Position numbers and translations under genes: made by a program. A model generated the notes under the pieces. It searched no databases. It was not told where the DNA came from and saw only the letters and a list, made by a program, of their open reading frames with translations. A DNA stretch of 33,824 nucleotides, taken from contig NZ_JACJRJ010000059.1 in NCBI RefSeq assembly GCF_014697195.1, forward strand, positions 1 to 33,824. The letters are read 5' to 3'. This stretch comes from Cylindrospermum sp. FACHB-282 (GTDB taxonomy: Bacteria > Cyanobacteriota > Cyanobacteriia > Cyanobacteriales > Nostocaceae). Numbering within the stretch: the stretch's first letter is position 1; every line of letters starts with the position of its first letter. Positions 16,741 through 24,281 of the stretch are shown here, piece by piece.

Positions 16741-17790
16741 ATGGCAACTAAAATGCATAGCTTCATGAGCAGCCAACCCACAGAGGCAGATTTTCCAGTT
16801 ACTTACCTAAACGACACGGTAATAGTGCAGGTGTCTACGCGGTTGAGCGTGCTTGAAGCTGTAGGCTTTAAGCAAACCTGCCAAAACTTAACCCAAGCCA
16901 ATCCACATCCAGGGCAAATTATTATTGACTTTCAGCAAACTACTTTTATGGATAGTAGTGGTTTAGGTGCCCTGGTGAGTAATTTTAAAATTGCCCAAGA
17001 AAAAGGGATCGCATTCAGACTGCGAAATGTTACCCCCCAAGTGATGGCAGTGTTAAACCTTACAGGATTGGATCAGGTTTTACCGATTGATTCTCTTAGT
17101 AGCGTGTCGCTGATAGAAGCGAATAACACCGTAGATACCCGTAAGAATAACTCCCGGAGAGTAGAGCCGCTACCCCAGACTCATCCTTCGGTAGCATCTT
17201 GGATGAAACGATTCATAGACATTGTTGGGGCAATGGTAGGTTTAGTGATTACAGGAATTTTGATGATTCCGATTGCGATCGCCATTGAAATCGACGATCC
17301 CGGCCCGATTTTCTTTTGTCAAACCCGTTGTGGTTGGATGGGGAAGCGTTTTTCGATTTGGAAATTCCGCTCCATGTGCGTGGATGCAGAAGCCAAAAAA
17401 GCCCAAGTACAAAACCAAGTACAAGGGGCCTTTTTCAAAAATGAAGCCGATCCCAGAGTCACGCGGATAGGGCGATTTTTGCGTCGCACTAGCTTGGATG
17501 AACTGCCACAATTTTGGAATGTTCTCAAAGGAGAGATGAGTTTAGTTGGTACTAGACCACCCACACCTGATGAAGTGGAACGCTATGAAGTGCCAGAGTG
17601 GCAACGTTTGGATGTTAAGCCTGGGATGACTGGTGAATGGCAAGTAAATGGACGCTCCACAGTACGTAGTTTTGAGGATGTAATTCGCCTGGATTTGCAG
17701 TATCAAAAAAATTGGTGTTTAGCTTACGATTTAAAGCTGATTTTCAAAACTGTAGCCATTGTGTTTAACAGAAATAGTGGTGCTGTTTAG
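16741..17790 (+). CDS. STAS domain fused to bacterial sugar transferase
   Basis: A 349-residue two-domain protein. Residues about 18-120 are a STAS domain of the anti-sigma-factor-antagonist type, with the phosphorylatable serine site FMDSSGLGALV (S72/S73). Residues about 152-349 are a bacterial sugar transferase (WbaP/WcaJ/PglC-like monotopic phosphoglycosyl transferase): KRFIDIVGAMVGLVITG membrane anchor, DDPGPIFFCQTRCG, FSIWKFRSM, the catalytic SLDELPQFWNVLKGEMSLVGTRP, and VKPGMTGEWQVNGRS. Such enzymes move a sugar phosphate to undecaprenyl phosphate to start exopolysaccharide or heterocyst envelope polysaccharide. A STAS front suggests control by a partner-switching kinase/phosphatase pair. 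A second Met at residue 5 or 9 could be the start. No kinase gene is in view. Confidence 0.9.
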   Translation: MATKMHSFMSSQPTEADFPVTYLNDTVIVQVSTRLSVLEAVGFKQTCQNLTQANPHPGQIIIDFQQTTFMDSSGLGALVSNFKIAQEKGIAFRLRNVTPQVMAVLNLTGLDQVLPIDSLSSVSLIEANNTVDTRKNNSRRVEPLPQTHPSVASWMKRFIDIVGAMVGLVITGILMIPIAIAIEIDDPGPIFFCQTRCGWMGKRFSIWKFRSMCVDAEAKKAQVQNQVQGAFFKNEADPRVTRIGRFLRRTSLDELPQFWNVLKGEMSLVGTRPPTPDEVERYEVPEWQRLDVKPGMTGEWQVNGRSTVRSFEDVIRLDLQYQKNWCLAYDLKLIFKTVAIVFNRNSGAV

Positions 17791-17815
17791 CTAAATTATC
17801 TTTAAAAAACGCGAA

Positions 17816-17840
17816 ATCCCACTCCTTCAAGGGGTGGGAT
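17816..17840 (+). terminator. Hairpin after the sugar transferase gene
   Basis: ATCCCACTCCTT (17816-17827) pairs with AAGGGGTGGGAT (17829-17840) with one G-U pair; the tip opens to a small loop. It is 26 bases after the stop. A weak TTTTT lies about 15 bases later. It may be a terminator, or a solo right-end hairpin of an IS200/IS605 element, which has similar ATCCCAC/GTGGGAT arms. Confidence 0.5.
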
Positions 17841-18284
17841 CAGCTTATGTAAATTTTTCTAGAGCCTAACCTTGAGATATAGATAGTATTCTGGCGACAT
17901 TTTTGAAGAAGAAATATAACCATGAGCTGATACCGATCTCTCTTTAGGTAGACTAAGCCTAGGTCTCAAATGTTGTATCGTTATTTTTAGCAGCTAATAG
18001 AAGAAAGCCTGTAGGCTAGATGTGGCAATACTTCCAAATATATTGATTGACAGTAAATAATGGCTATAAAGCCATCGGTGGATACATCGCTACACCATTC
18101 GCCAGCCAAAATTGCTTGCACGAGAGCCAAATCTAAACAGCTAATTGTCGAACCAGCCCCATAGACACCTATTTTTTTGTTAGTATTCAAAAAAACCTAT
18201 TCATCCAATTGCAGTTCAATTGTTTGTTGTTTTTTAAGTAAATGTAGAGAGTTGTTACAAGAGGAAGAAAGCACCTGAGGTTTA
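17841..18284. other. Gene-free region upstream of rsfS
   Basis: About 440 bases. A 67-codon minus-strand frame with TTG start (17987-18190) has no family features; it is not called. No RNA gene or strong repeat is seen. The promoter of rsfS should lie at its right end. Confidence 0.4.
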
Positions 18285-18746
18285 ATGACTGATTATTTCC
18301 AAGGAAACTTCCCATTACAATCTGTCCCTCTGATGAAGAATACGGTGAGCAGCCCACTGGCGCAAACCGATGAGGAGAGTGCAAAATTAGCTTTAACCAT
18401 CGCCGAAGCTGCATCAGACCGCAAAGCAGGTGAGATTTTATTGCTCAAGGTAGGAGATGTATCTTACCTATCAGACTACTTTGTGATGATGACTGGCTAT
18501 TCTAGGGTACAAGTAAGGGCGATTGCCGCAGCAATTGAGGCACAGGTCGAAAGTGAGTGGCAACGGCGTCCCATTAGGACAGAAGGAAAAGCTGAGGGAA
18601 GTTGGGTGCTACAAGACTACGGCGATGTGATCGTTCACATCATGATGCCAAGAGAACGGGAGTTTTACAATTTAGAAGCGTTCTGGATACATGCAGAACG
18701 GATTGCGCTGCCAAACTCCGATGACCAAGGGAGTAAGCCAAAATGA
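18285..18746 (+). CDS. rsfS: Ribosomal silencing factor RsfS (Iojap family)
   Basis: A 153-residue protein of the RsfS/Iojap/DUF143 family, which binds ribosomal protein L14 on the large subunit and blocks subunit joining when nutrients are short. Family pattern: [21 protein letters not shown], the [22 protein letters not shown] core, [21 protein letters not shown] and [10 protein letters not shown]. The first 40 residues are a variable leader; a Met at codon 17 (18333) is an alternative start. The stop overlaps the start of ycf36 by four bases (ATGA), so the two are co-translated. Confidence 0.93.
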   Translation: MTDYFQGNFPLQSVPLMKNTVSSPLAQTDEESAKLALTIAEAASDRKAGEILLLKVGDVSYLSDYFVMMTGYSRVQVRAIAAAIEAQVESEWQRRPIRTEGKAEGSWVLQDYGDVIVHIMMPREREFYNLEAFWIHAERIALPNSDDQGSKPK

Positions 18747-19243
18747 TTAAGTCCTCAGTTCCAAATTGCCCAGTTCCCATAGAACAACAACCGCTCAATG
18801 AGTACGAAGAGTTAAAAAGCTCTTGGCTGTTTCGCGATAGCACCTTAAATTTGGGCAAGTATATCACGAAAATACTTTGGATCTGGGGATTATCGTGGCT
18901 ATTGGCAGGGCCTGTAGCGGCGGCAAGTTTTCCCCCACACAAGCACATAGCCCATTTTATCCTCTGTGGAGCCGCAGGAGCAAGTGTAGGGGTACTGCTG
19001 GCACTGGCGCGGTTGTATTTGGGCTGGTTCTACGTGCGCGATCGCCTCTACAGTCCTACAGTATTTTATGAAGAGTCAGGCTGGTACGACGGTCAAACTT
19101 GGACAAAGCCACAGTCTGTCCTGACTCGTGAACGCCTGATTGTGACATACGAAATTAAACCTATTCTCCAACGCTTACAAATTACCTTTGCTGGCTTGGC
19201 GGGAATGTTTCTTATTGGTACTATAGTTTGGCATTTGTTTTAA
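18743..19243 (+). CDS. ycf36: Ycf36 / CGLD27-family membrane protein
   Basis: A 166-residue protein of the Ycf36/CGLD27 (DUF1230) family, conserved in cyanobacteria, algae and plants and of unsettled function, connected in plants to chloroplast iron homeostasis. The signature [19 protein letters not shown] is at the N terminus. Hydrophobic segments are at about 45-65 ([18 protein letters not shown]), 75-98 and the C terminus ([16 protein letters not shown]), so an integral membrane protein is expected. [10 protein letters not shown] is a further family block. The start overlaps the rsfS stop. Confidence 0.9.
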   Translation: MIKSSVPNCPVPIEQQPLNEYEELKSSWLFRDSTLNLGKYITKILWIWGLSWLLAGPVAAASFPPHKHIAHFILCGAAGASVGVLLALARLYLGWFYVRDRLYSPTVFYEESGWYDGQTWTKPQSVLTRERLIVTYEIKPILQRLQITFAGLAGMFLIGTIVWHLF

Positions 19244-19266
19244 TTAGTCATTGGTCAGTGATCAGT

Positions 19267-19369
19267 GGTGAGCCAGTGAGGTCTTGGGCTTTTTCATGCC
19301 ATTTGCTTCAACGGGGGGAACCCCGCCAACGCAGTGGCTCCCCATCAGCAACTGGCGAACCCGCAGGGT
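19267..19369. repeat. Dispersed hairpin repeat with a second repeat nested inside
   Basis: The outer parts 19267-19288 (GGTGAGCCAGTGAGGTCTTGGG) and 19343-19369 match the reverse complement of the repeat at 27453-27507. Between them, 19289-19342 replaces a simple GGTTTCCCCC loop with a different block (ACGGGGGGAAC to GTGGCTCCCC) that matches a third repeat at 31696-31743. So one repeat type sits inside another. It fills most of the spacer between ycf36 and the asparaginase gene. Confidence 0.75.
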
Positions 19370-19386
19370 CAGTGGTTAAGAAAAAA

Positions 19387-19414
19387 CAACTGGCAACTGA
19401 CAACTGACAACTCA
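19387..19414 (+). repeat. Short seven-base tandem repeats
   Basis: AACTGGC, AACTGAC, AACTGAC and AACTCAT follow one another. This is the short tandemly repeated repetitive sequence type of heterocystous cyanobacteria; degenerate units also precede the repeat (19244-19266). Confidence 0.7.
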
Positions 19415-19438
19415 TAAAAAAGAGATAAATTTTAACCC

Positions 19439-20392
19439 ATGACAATGGGAAAACGAACTCAGGCCCCAGCACTGGAAGTCAGGCTGCTACGGGAAGGCAT
19501 TATTGAATCGCGGCATACTGTCCAGGCTGTTGTCTGTGACGAGCGGGGACGGGTTCTATCCGTTGCCGGTAACTCGGAAACTGCTGCATTTGTCCGTTCA
19601 GCCCTTAAACCATTTCAGGCTCTGGCAGTCACCACCACAGGCACACTGGAACGTTACGACCTCAGCGATCGCGATTTGGCAATAATCACCAGTTCCCACA
19701 AGGGAGCTATAGAGCAGGTCAGACAGGTATTTAACATCCTGTGGCGCACCGATCTTGACCCGACGGCACTCCAGTGTCCAATTCCTCAAGGCAAGCGCAG
19801 CCCTCTGGAATACAATTGCTCTGGTAAACACGCGGGGATGTTAGCTGTTTGTCAGCAACGTCATTGGCCTCTAAACAACTACTTGGATCGTAAACACCCC
19901 ATACAACAGTTGATTCTCGCCAAAGTAGCAGAATTGCTGCGAATGCCTGCGGAGGAATTTCTCACCGCTCACGATGACTGCGGCGCACCCACATATCTAA
20001 TGCAACTCAGTCAAATGGCCTCTTTGTATGCCCTGCTAGCCTCTAGCACTAACTTGGATATGGAGCGCATTGTCCGTGCCATGACTCATCACCCAGTCTT
20101 GGTGGCAGGAGAGGGGGAATTTGACACGGAATTGATGCGCTTAACTCCAGGGGAACTGGTAAGCAAAGCTGGTGCTGAAGGAGTGCAGTGCATTGGTAGG
20201 CTCGGTGAGGGTATGGGATTGGCAATTAAAGTCATGGATGGAGCCAAGCGGGCAAAATATGCCGTAGCGATCCACTTGCTCCAGCAAATGGGCTGGATTA
20301 GTCCCAGCGTGGCTGAACGCCTGTCGGAAAAGTTCATGAGCTTGGGAAAATACAAGCGTTTAGAAGTAGTTGGAGAATTATCGCTTTTGTAG
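19439..20392 (+). CDS. L-asparaginase II family protein
   Basis: A 317-residue protein of the asparaginase II family (PF06089 type), which hydrolyses asparagine to aspartate and ammonia and is distinct from bacterial type I/II tetramers and plant-type enzymes. Family features: VRLLREGIIESRHTVQAVV at the start, FVRSALKPFQAL, ITSSHKGAIEQV, YNCSGKHAGMLAVC, HDDCGAPTYLM, and AGEGEFDTELM. Length is near normal. ATG 19439 is followed by a second ATG two codons on; either may be used. The C-terminal GEGMGLAIKVMDGAKRA block is intact. It follows rsfS-ycf36 after a repeat-filled spacer. Confidence 0.9.
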   Translation: MTMGKRTQAPALEVRLLREGIIESRHTVQAVVCDERGRVLSVAGNSETAAFVRSALKPFQALAVTTTGTLERYDLSDRDLAIITSSHKGAIEQVRQVFNILWRTDLDPTALQCPIPQGKRSPLEYNCSGKHAGMLAVCQQRHWPLNNYLDRKHPIQQLILAKVAELLRMPAEEFLTAHDDCGAPTYLMQLSQMASLYALLASSTNLDMERIVRAMTHHPVLVAGEGEFDTELMRLTPGELVSKAGAEGVQCIGRLGEGMGLAIKVMDGAKRAKYAVAIHLLQQMGWISPSVAERLSEKFMSLGKYKRLEVVGELSLL

Positions 20393-20445
20393 TTGACAAA
20401 CTTTTGACTTCGAGTTATATTAAAGAAGTCGAGAGACGAAAGCAA

Positions 20446-20765
20446 CGCGGGATAGAGCAGCCTGGTAGCTCGTCGGGCTCAACGGTGAAATTAACTAAAC
20501 GCTTATCAGTTAACTTCACAGTGGGCGGCATATAAAGAAACTTATATGCGTTTATCTGTCAAACTCGGGGAAGCCAATAGCGCGGTAATCCCGAACCAAG
20601 CCTCAGAAATGAGGAAGGTGTAGAGACTGGAAGGCAGACACCCTAACGTTAACGACGAGGGTGAAGGGACAGTCCAGACCACAAACTGGTTAATCCAGGC
20701 AACGAAAGTTGTAGATGGTAAGCATAACCCGAAGGTCAGTGGTTCAAATCCACTTCCCGCCACCA
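20446..20765 (+). tRNA. Initiator tRNA-fMet(CAU) interrupted by a group I intron
   Basis: The two exons (20446-20479 and 20723-20765) join to a 77-base tRNA with anticodon CAT. Initiator hallmarks are present: unpaired C1/C72, three G-C pairs in the anticodon stem (GGG/CCC) and an encoded CCA. Stems check out: acceptor GCGGGA/TCCCGC, T-arm AGTGG/CCACT. The interruption lies in the anticodon loop between U33 and C34. It is followed at once by a terminator. A standard tRNA search without intron models could miss it. Confidence 0.95.
20480..20722 (+). other. Group I intron in tRNA-fMet, without an ORF
   Basis: A 243-base intron. Because CA occurs at both junctions the ends can slide by up to two bases; the group I rule (U before, G at the end) selects 20480-20722. 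Conserved core blocks are visible: a P-like AAACTCGGGGAAGCC, a Q-like AATCCCGAACCAAGCC, an R-like TGTAGAGACTGGAAGG and an S-like AAGGGACAGTCC. Peripheral stems include GTGAA-TTAAC/GTTAA-TTCAC and GCATATAA/TTATATGC. No reading frame for an endonuclease fits inside. The intron type is known in tRNA-fMet of other cyanobacteria. Confidence 0.9.
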
Positions 20766-20776
20766 AATTAAAAATG

Positions 20777-20814
20777 AAACCCTGGAATTTGAAAAGATTC
20801 TGGGGTTTTGTTTT
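20777..20814 (+). terminator. Intrinsic terminator of tRNA-fMet
   Basis: AAACCCTGGAAT (20777-20788) pairs over all 12 positions, two of them G-U, with ATTCTGGGGTTT (20797-20808), with an 8-base loop, followed by TGTTTT and more T-rich DNA. It separates the tRNA from the endonuclease gene. Confidence 0.85.
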
Positions 20815-20833
20815 AATTATTTTGATTTTGCAG

Positions 20834-21316
20834 ATGGACACAAAACTTAAAGGAGACATAGCTGAACAAGCAGCTGTTCTTCATGCCTTAAAGCGCGGTT
20901 GGGGAGTTTTGAAACCTGTAGGCGATCGCCTACCTTATGATTTAGCATTTGATGTAGAGGGAACTCTAGTAAAAATCCAAGTTAAATATGCTTGGCTTGA
21001 TGAACCTTGTGGTAATTATGTGGTAGATAATCGCCGTACTAAAACCAATCGGCGGATAATGCTTCGAGAAGTGTATAAGGCAGCAGACTTTGATTTTGCT
21101 TTAGTCTATATAGAAAATATTGACCTGTTTTATATCTTCCCGGTAGACGTATTTATAGACTACGGTAGCGAAATACACCTTGTTGAAGCTAAAAAACGAC
21201 AGCGGAAACCGCGTTCGGCACAGTATCGGAATGCATGGGAGTTAATTTCATCAAAATCTCTAAGTAAAGAATATTGTGACTGTTCCCCTGTCGAACTCGT
21301 TCAAGTAGAGTTTTGA
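20834..21316 (+). CDS. PD-(D/E)XK homing endonuclease, I-Ssp6803I-like, outside the intron
   Basis: A 160-residue protein resembling the group I intron-associated PD-(D/E)XK endonucleases, whose model is I-Ssp6803I from the tRNA-fMet intron of Synechocystis. Visible residues in matching order are E11 (KGDIAEQAAV), D36 (LPYDLAFD) and Q49-V-K51 (KIQVKYAW), a QxK variant of the usual D/ExK. RRTKTNRRIMLREVY is a basic region. In Synechocystis the gene is inside the intron; here the intron is ORF-less and this gene starts 69 bases after the tRNA, beyond its terminator. The frame extends to an ATG at 20774, but that lies in the terminator, so ATG 20834 (MDTKLKGD) is chosen. No obvious ribosome binding site is seen. 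It may be a generic nuclease of the same fold. Confidence 0.8.
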   Translation: MDTKLKGDIAEQAAVLHALKRGWGVLKPVGDRLPYDLAFDVEGTLVKIQVKYAWLDEPCGNYVVDNRRTKTNRRIMLREVYKAADFDFALVYIENIDLFYIFPVDVFIDYGSEIHLVEAKKRQRKPRSAQYRNAWELISSKSLSKEYCDCSPVELVQVEF

Positions 21317-21357
21317 TCTATTCTGGAAGAAAAGCCATCCAAATAGCTCGGAGAAAC

Positions 21358-22788
21358 ATGGTTGTGAAGTTGCAACGACCAATTTTAGTGGGAGGATTGG
21401 GACTGTCCTTTTCCCTGTGGATGTTGGACAGTTGGCACGATTCTATAGTGCAGGTGGGTGAATTTGGGTTATTGAGTGCTTTAGCGGTTGGTGGTGGTTT
21501 GTGGTTATTCCAGCAAAAACGCCCGAAAGTCGGTTTAGAGCAGCTAGATGGTATGCTCGTAGATAGAGCTACCGTGGAAAAAGCGATCGCTAAAACCGAA
21601 GCCTTAATTAATCAACTAGCGCAAGAAGCAGAAAACCATCCCGCCTTAGAGAGACTGCGAGAACAAGTTACTCAGTTATTCTTTGAGTTAGACAGACAAG
21701 AAATTAAACTCGCTGTCACTGGCGGAAAGTCTGTAGGTAAAAGTACTGTTATTCAAGTCTTACAGCAAAATTTAGAGAAGCTACACTTCCAAGAGACAGC
21801 GCCTCTGTTTAGAGAAGCGGGTGACAACCCAGACGCAGAGGTTTTGGCGTCAGTACAAAAATCTGATTTTGTCCTGTTTCTGACAAATGGGGATTTGACA
21901 GACTCAGAATTTCAAGTTTTACAGCAGCTAAAAGCGGCGCATCAGCCAACAATGCTGGTTTTTAACAAACAAGATCAGTATATGCCAGATGAACGCGCCA
22001 GCGTTTTGCAGTCGTTGAAACAGCTGATGCAGGGAAATGTTGTGGCTACGGCGGTGTCTCCTGTTCCTGTGAAAGTGCGGAAATATGAAGCTGATGGTTC
22101 TGTGCAAGAGTGGATGGAACAACCAGCACCAGATATCCAGCAGTTGACGCAGCAGTTGGGTGAAATTCTCGCTATTCAAGCACAGCAGCTAGTTTTAGCA
22201 ACTACCATGAGGAGTGCTAGGTTGCTGCAAGCTGAGGTGAAGAACTGGTTAAATGCCACGAGATGCGATCGCGCCACCCCCATCATAGAACAATATCAGT
22301 GGATAGCTGCCGCCGCTGCCTTTGCTAACCCAGTCCCCGCATTAGATATATTAGCCACTGCGGCAATTAATGCCCAAATGGTAATGGATTTGGGTAAAAT
22401 CTATCAGCAGAAGTTTTCCCTAGAACAAGCGCAAACTGTCGCCGGAACAATGGGAAGTTTGATGCTGAAATTGGGTTTAGTCGAACTTTCGACAAAAGCG
22501 ATTACTACAGTTCTTAAAACTAACGCCGTTACCTTCGTAGCAGGGGGAATGGTGCAGGGTGTGAGTGCAGCTTATCTCACCAGAGTAGCAGGATTAAGTT
22601 TAGTTGCCTATTTTGAACAGCAAGAAATTGCCCTAGATTCAGGAAATGCTTTAAATCTGGATAAATTGCGTCAAACTTTGCAAAATGTCTTTCAGCAAAA
22701 TCAGCAGATGGCATTTTTGCAAGGCTTTGTTAAGCAAGGTGTGAAACGGTTATTACCAGAAACGCAGCAGGTTGAAGTTGTGGGATAA
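21358..22788 (+). CDS. Membrane GTPase-like protein with DUF697-type tail
   Basis: A 476-residue protein. Two hydrophobic segments occupy about residues 8-50 (ILVGGLGLSFSLWML and FGLLSALAVGGGLWLF). A GTPase-like domain follows: G1 motif GGKSVGKST (122-130) and G4 motif NKQD (203-206). The switch and G3 DxxG motifs are not clear. The C-terminal 190 residues (ANPVPALDILATAAINAQMVMDLGKIY and MLKLGLVEL) fit DUF697, a hydrophobic domain found with GTPases. Function is unknown; a role at membranes, as for dynamin- or YcjF-like proteins, is inference. ATG 21358 with GGAG upstream is preferred to an in-frame TTG at 21313 that would overlap the preceding gene. Confidence 0.82.
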   Translation: MVVKLQRPILVGGLGLSFSLWMLDSWHDSIVQVGEFGLLSALAVGGGLWLFQQKRPKVGLEQLDGMLVDRATVEKAIAKTEALINQLAQEAENHPALERLREQVTQLFFELDRQEIKLAVTGGKSVGKSTVIQVLQQNLEKLHFQETAPLFREAGDNPDAEVLASVQKSDFVLFLTNGDLTDSEFQVLQQLKAAHQPTMLVFNKQDQYMPDERASVLQSLKQLMQGNVVATAVSPVPVKVRKYEADGSVQEWMEQPAPDIQQLTQQLGEILAIQAQQLVLATTMRSARLLQAEVKNWLNATRCDRATPIIEQYQWIAAAAAFANPVPALDILATAAINAQMVMDLGKIYQQKFSLEQAQTVAGTMGSLMLKLGLVELSTKAITTVLKTNAVTFVAGGMVQGVSAAYLTRVAGLSLVAYFEQQEIALDSGNALNLDKLRQTLQNVFQQNQQMAFLQGFVKQGVKRLLPETQQVEVVG

Positions 22789-22796
22789 TTTCGCCC

Positions 22797-22825
22797 AAAG
22801 ACGCAAAGAAAAACTTTGCGTCTTT
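22797..22825 (+). terminator. Perfect hairpin after the GTPase-like gene
   Basis: AAAGACGCAAAG (22797-22808) and CTTTGCGTCTTT (22814-22825) form a perfect 12-base stem with an AAAAA loop, nine bases after the stop codon. The last bases of the arm provide the only T-run. The CGCAAAG wording recurs in Nostoc spacers. Confidence 0.6.
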
Positions 22826-22861
22826 ACACCATTGCGTGAAAGCTACCAAATTGGGAATACA

Positions 22862-23398
22862 ATGACAAAAGTTACACTCTACATCGCAGCCAGTTTAGAT
22901 GGCTATATTGCTAAAACTGATGGAGGAATTGATTGGTTATCGACGCTAGATATAGAGGGGGAAGACTACGGTTACACTTCTTTCTATGAATCAGTTGATG
23001 CTGTTATTTTGGGTAGCAAGACTTACGAAATAGGACTCAGTTTCAATGAGTGGCCTTATCCAGATAAAAAATCTTTCGTTTTCACTCGGCGTAATTTCAA
23101 ATCTGACCGAAAAGATATTGAGTTTATTTCTGACACAGTGCAGCAAGCATTAGCAAAAATAGAAGCGCAAGGCTTTGAAAATATCTGGCTAGTTGGTGGT
23201 GGAGAATTAATCAACTCATTTCTTCAGCACAGCTTAATTGACGAATATATTATTTCAACTATTCCAATAATCTTAGGTAACGGTATCCGCCTTTTTCCAC
23301 CGCCCAGCCCTGAAGAAGAATTAGAACTTATCAACTCAAAACAATATCCAACTGGTTTACTCCAAGCGCATTATAGAAGAAAGCGAAAGGGTGAATAA
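22862..23398 (+). CDS. Dihydrofolate reductase / RibD C-terminal family protein
   Basis: A 178-residue NADPH-dependent reductase-like protein with the fold shared by dihydrofolate reductase and RibD C-terminal domains. Family marks: VTLYIAASLDGYIAKTDGGIDWL at the start, VDAVILGSKTYE, FVFTRRNF and IWLVGGGELINSFLQHSLIDEYIISTIPIILGNGIRLF. It is probably not folA: this YyaP/YwjB-type branch is widespread and its substrate unknown. ATG 22862 (MTKVTLY) is the start; the open frame upstream would include the hairpin and the end of the previous gene. Confidence 0.88.
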   Translation: MTKVTLYIAASLDGYIAKTDGGIDWLSTLDIEGEDYGYTSFYESVDAVILGSKTYEIGLSFNEWPYPDKKSFVFTRRNFKSDRKDIEFISDTVQQALAKIEAQGFENIWLVGGGELINSFLQHSLIDEYIISTIPIILGNGIRLFPPPSPEEELELINSKQYPTGLLQAHYRRKRKGE

Positions 23399-23758
23399 GG
23401 TTTCTACATAACTGATTAAAAACTATATAAATTTTCAGGTTTTGGGATAATTACACGCACTCGTAGCAAAGGCGCAAAGAATCAAATCTTGCACTACGCA
23501 CCTTATCCGCCTACGATTGAAATCGCAGGCTAATAGCCCAACTCCACTAAAGTGGACTGAAAAGCAATCTTTAGTCTACTTGAGTAGACTTTAGCTATTA
23601 GCCAGGGAATTGATTCCTTGGCGGACTATGCTACAGTTAGGAGATGTGAGTAAAAAGCTCTTTATTCCGCAATACATTTCAGTTAACAAAAAAATCTATT
23701 TCTGTAGATGTTGGGTTTTTCTGTGGCTCAACCCAACCTACTATTACTAATAATAGTT
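23399..23758. other. Repeat-filled intergenic region
   Basis: A 360-base gene-free stretch dominated by the MITE-like element at 23506-23625. The start holds CGTAGCAAAGGCGCAAAGAA, another common spacer wording. No gene seen. Confidence 0.6.
23506..23625. repeat. 120-bp MITE-like palindromic element
   Basis: The ends are inverted: TCCGCC..GGCTAATAGC on the left, GCTATTAGCC..GGCGGA on the right. Each end is itself a hairpin (CGATT/AATCG; GGAAT/ATTCC), and the middle has TCCACT/AGTGGA and TAGTCTACT/AGTAGACT stems. Related sequences are abundant in Nostoc genomes. There is no coding frame; it may be a non-autonomous mobile element. Confidence 0.7.
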
Positions 23759-24127
23759 TCAGTGCTGAAAAAACCATTCCCAGATTTGTATAAAAATGTA
23801 CTTTTTAGAATCTGAAGAATAAACTTTTAGCTCATTTTTATTAATGTCTAGCTCAAGCTTTTCCACTGGAATTTCGCGGTATACATTATCGCTACTAAAT
23901 TTGAGGCGGTTATCTTCTAAGCGTGGGTTCTGGATACTTAGCCATTTTCCTTGAGCCATCCTATCTTCCTTTTTTCCAGTTGATGGATCTGTCAGGGTTC
24001 CCAAGACATTACGAAATTCTACCTGTTTACCGTCTAATTCATGCCACCAAGACTGAATTTTATCCCAATTCTCTTGGCTGTTGGGAGTTTTGTTTTCAGA
24101 ATACCAAAGAATAACATCCATGAGCAT
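23759..24127 (-). CDS. Hypothetical protein, 122 aa
   Basis: Not recognised. It is rich in Trp and charged residues (ILWYSENK, IQSWWHELDGKQVEF, IFIQIWEWFFQH), with alternating beta patterns and no membrane segment or signal peptide. ATG 24127 and ATG 24121 (MDVILWYSENK) both fit. It is one of three minus-strand genes left of a DNA methyltransferase and ends close to a repeat. Confidence 0.55.
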   Translation of the reverse strand: MLMDVILWYSENKTPNSQENWDKIQSWWHELDGKQVEFRNVLGTLTDPSTGKKEDRMAQGKWLSIQNPRLEDNRLKFSSDNVYREIPVEKLELDINKNELKVYSSDSKKYIFIQIWEWFFQH

Positions 24128-24281
24128 GAACTCGTTAATGTAACTTCTGTATTATAAACACCACAATTAACGCCTTGCTGGTAGTGATAACCGAATATAC
24201 TAGTTCACGTAAACTGTAAATGAATTTAAAAATAACTGAGCATTTAATTTGACAGGGTACTTTATTGATAACTTTACTTAT

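Noticed and set aside
17987-18190. 67-codon minus-strand frame in the rsfS upstream region
   Set aside because: TTG start, no ribosome binding site and no family pattern; could be a gene remnant but nothing supports it.
20542-20859. 105-codon minus-strand frame across the tRNA-fMet intron
   Set aside because: It covers the intron core, the 3' tRNA exon and the terminator; the RNA reading explains the sequence fully.
22862-23398. True dihydrofolate reductase (folA)
   Set aside because: The motifs fit the RibD C-terminal/YyaP-like branch better than FolA, and no thymidylate synthase is nearby.
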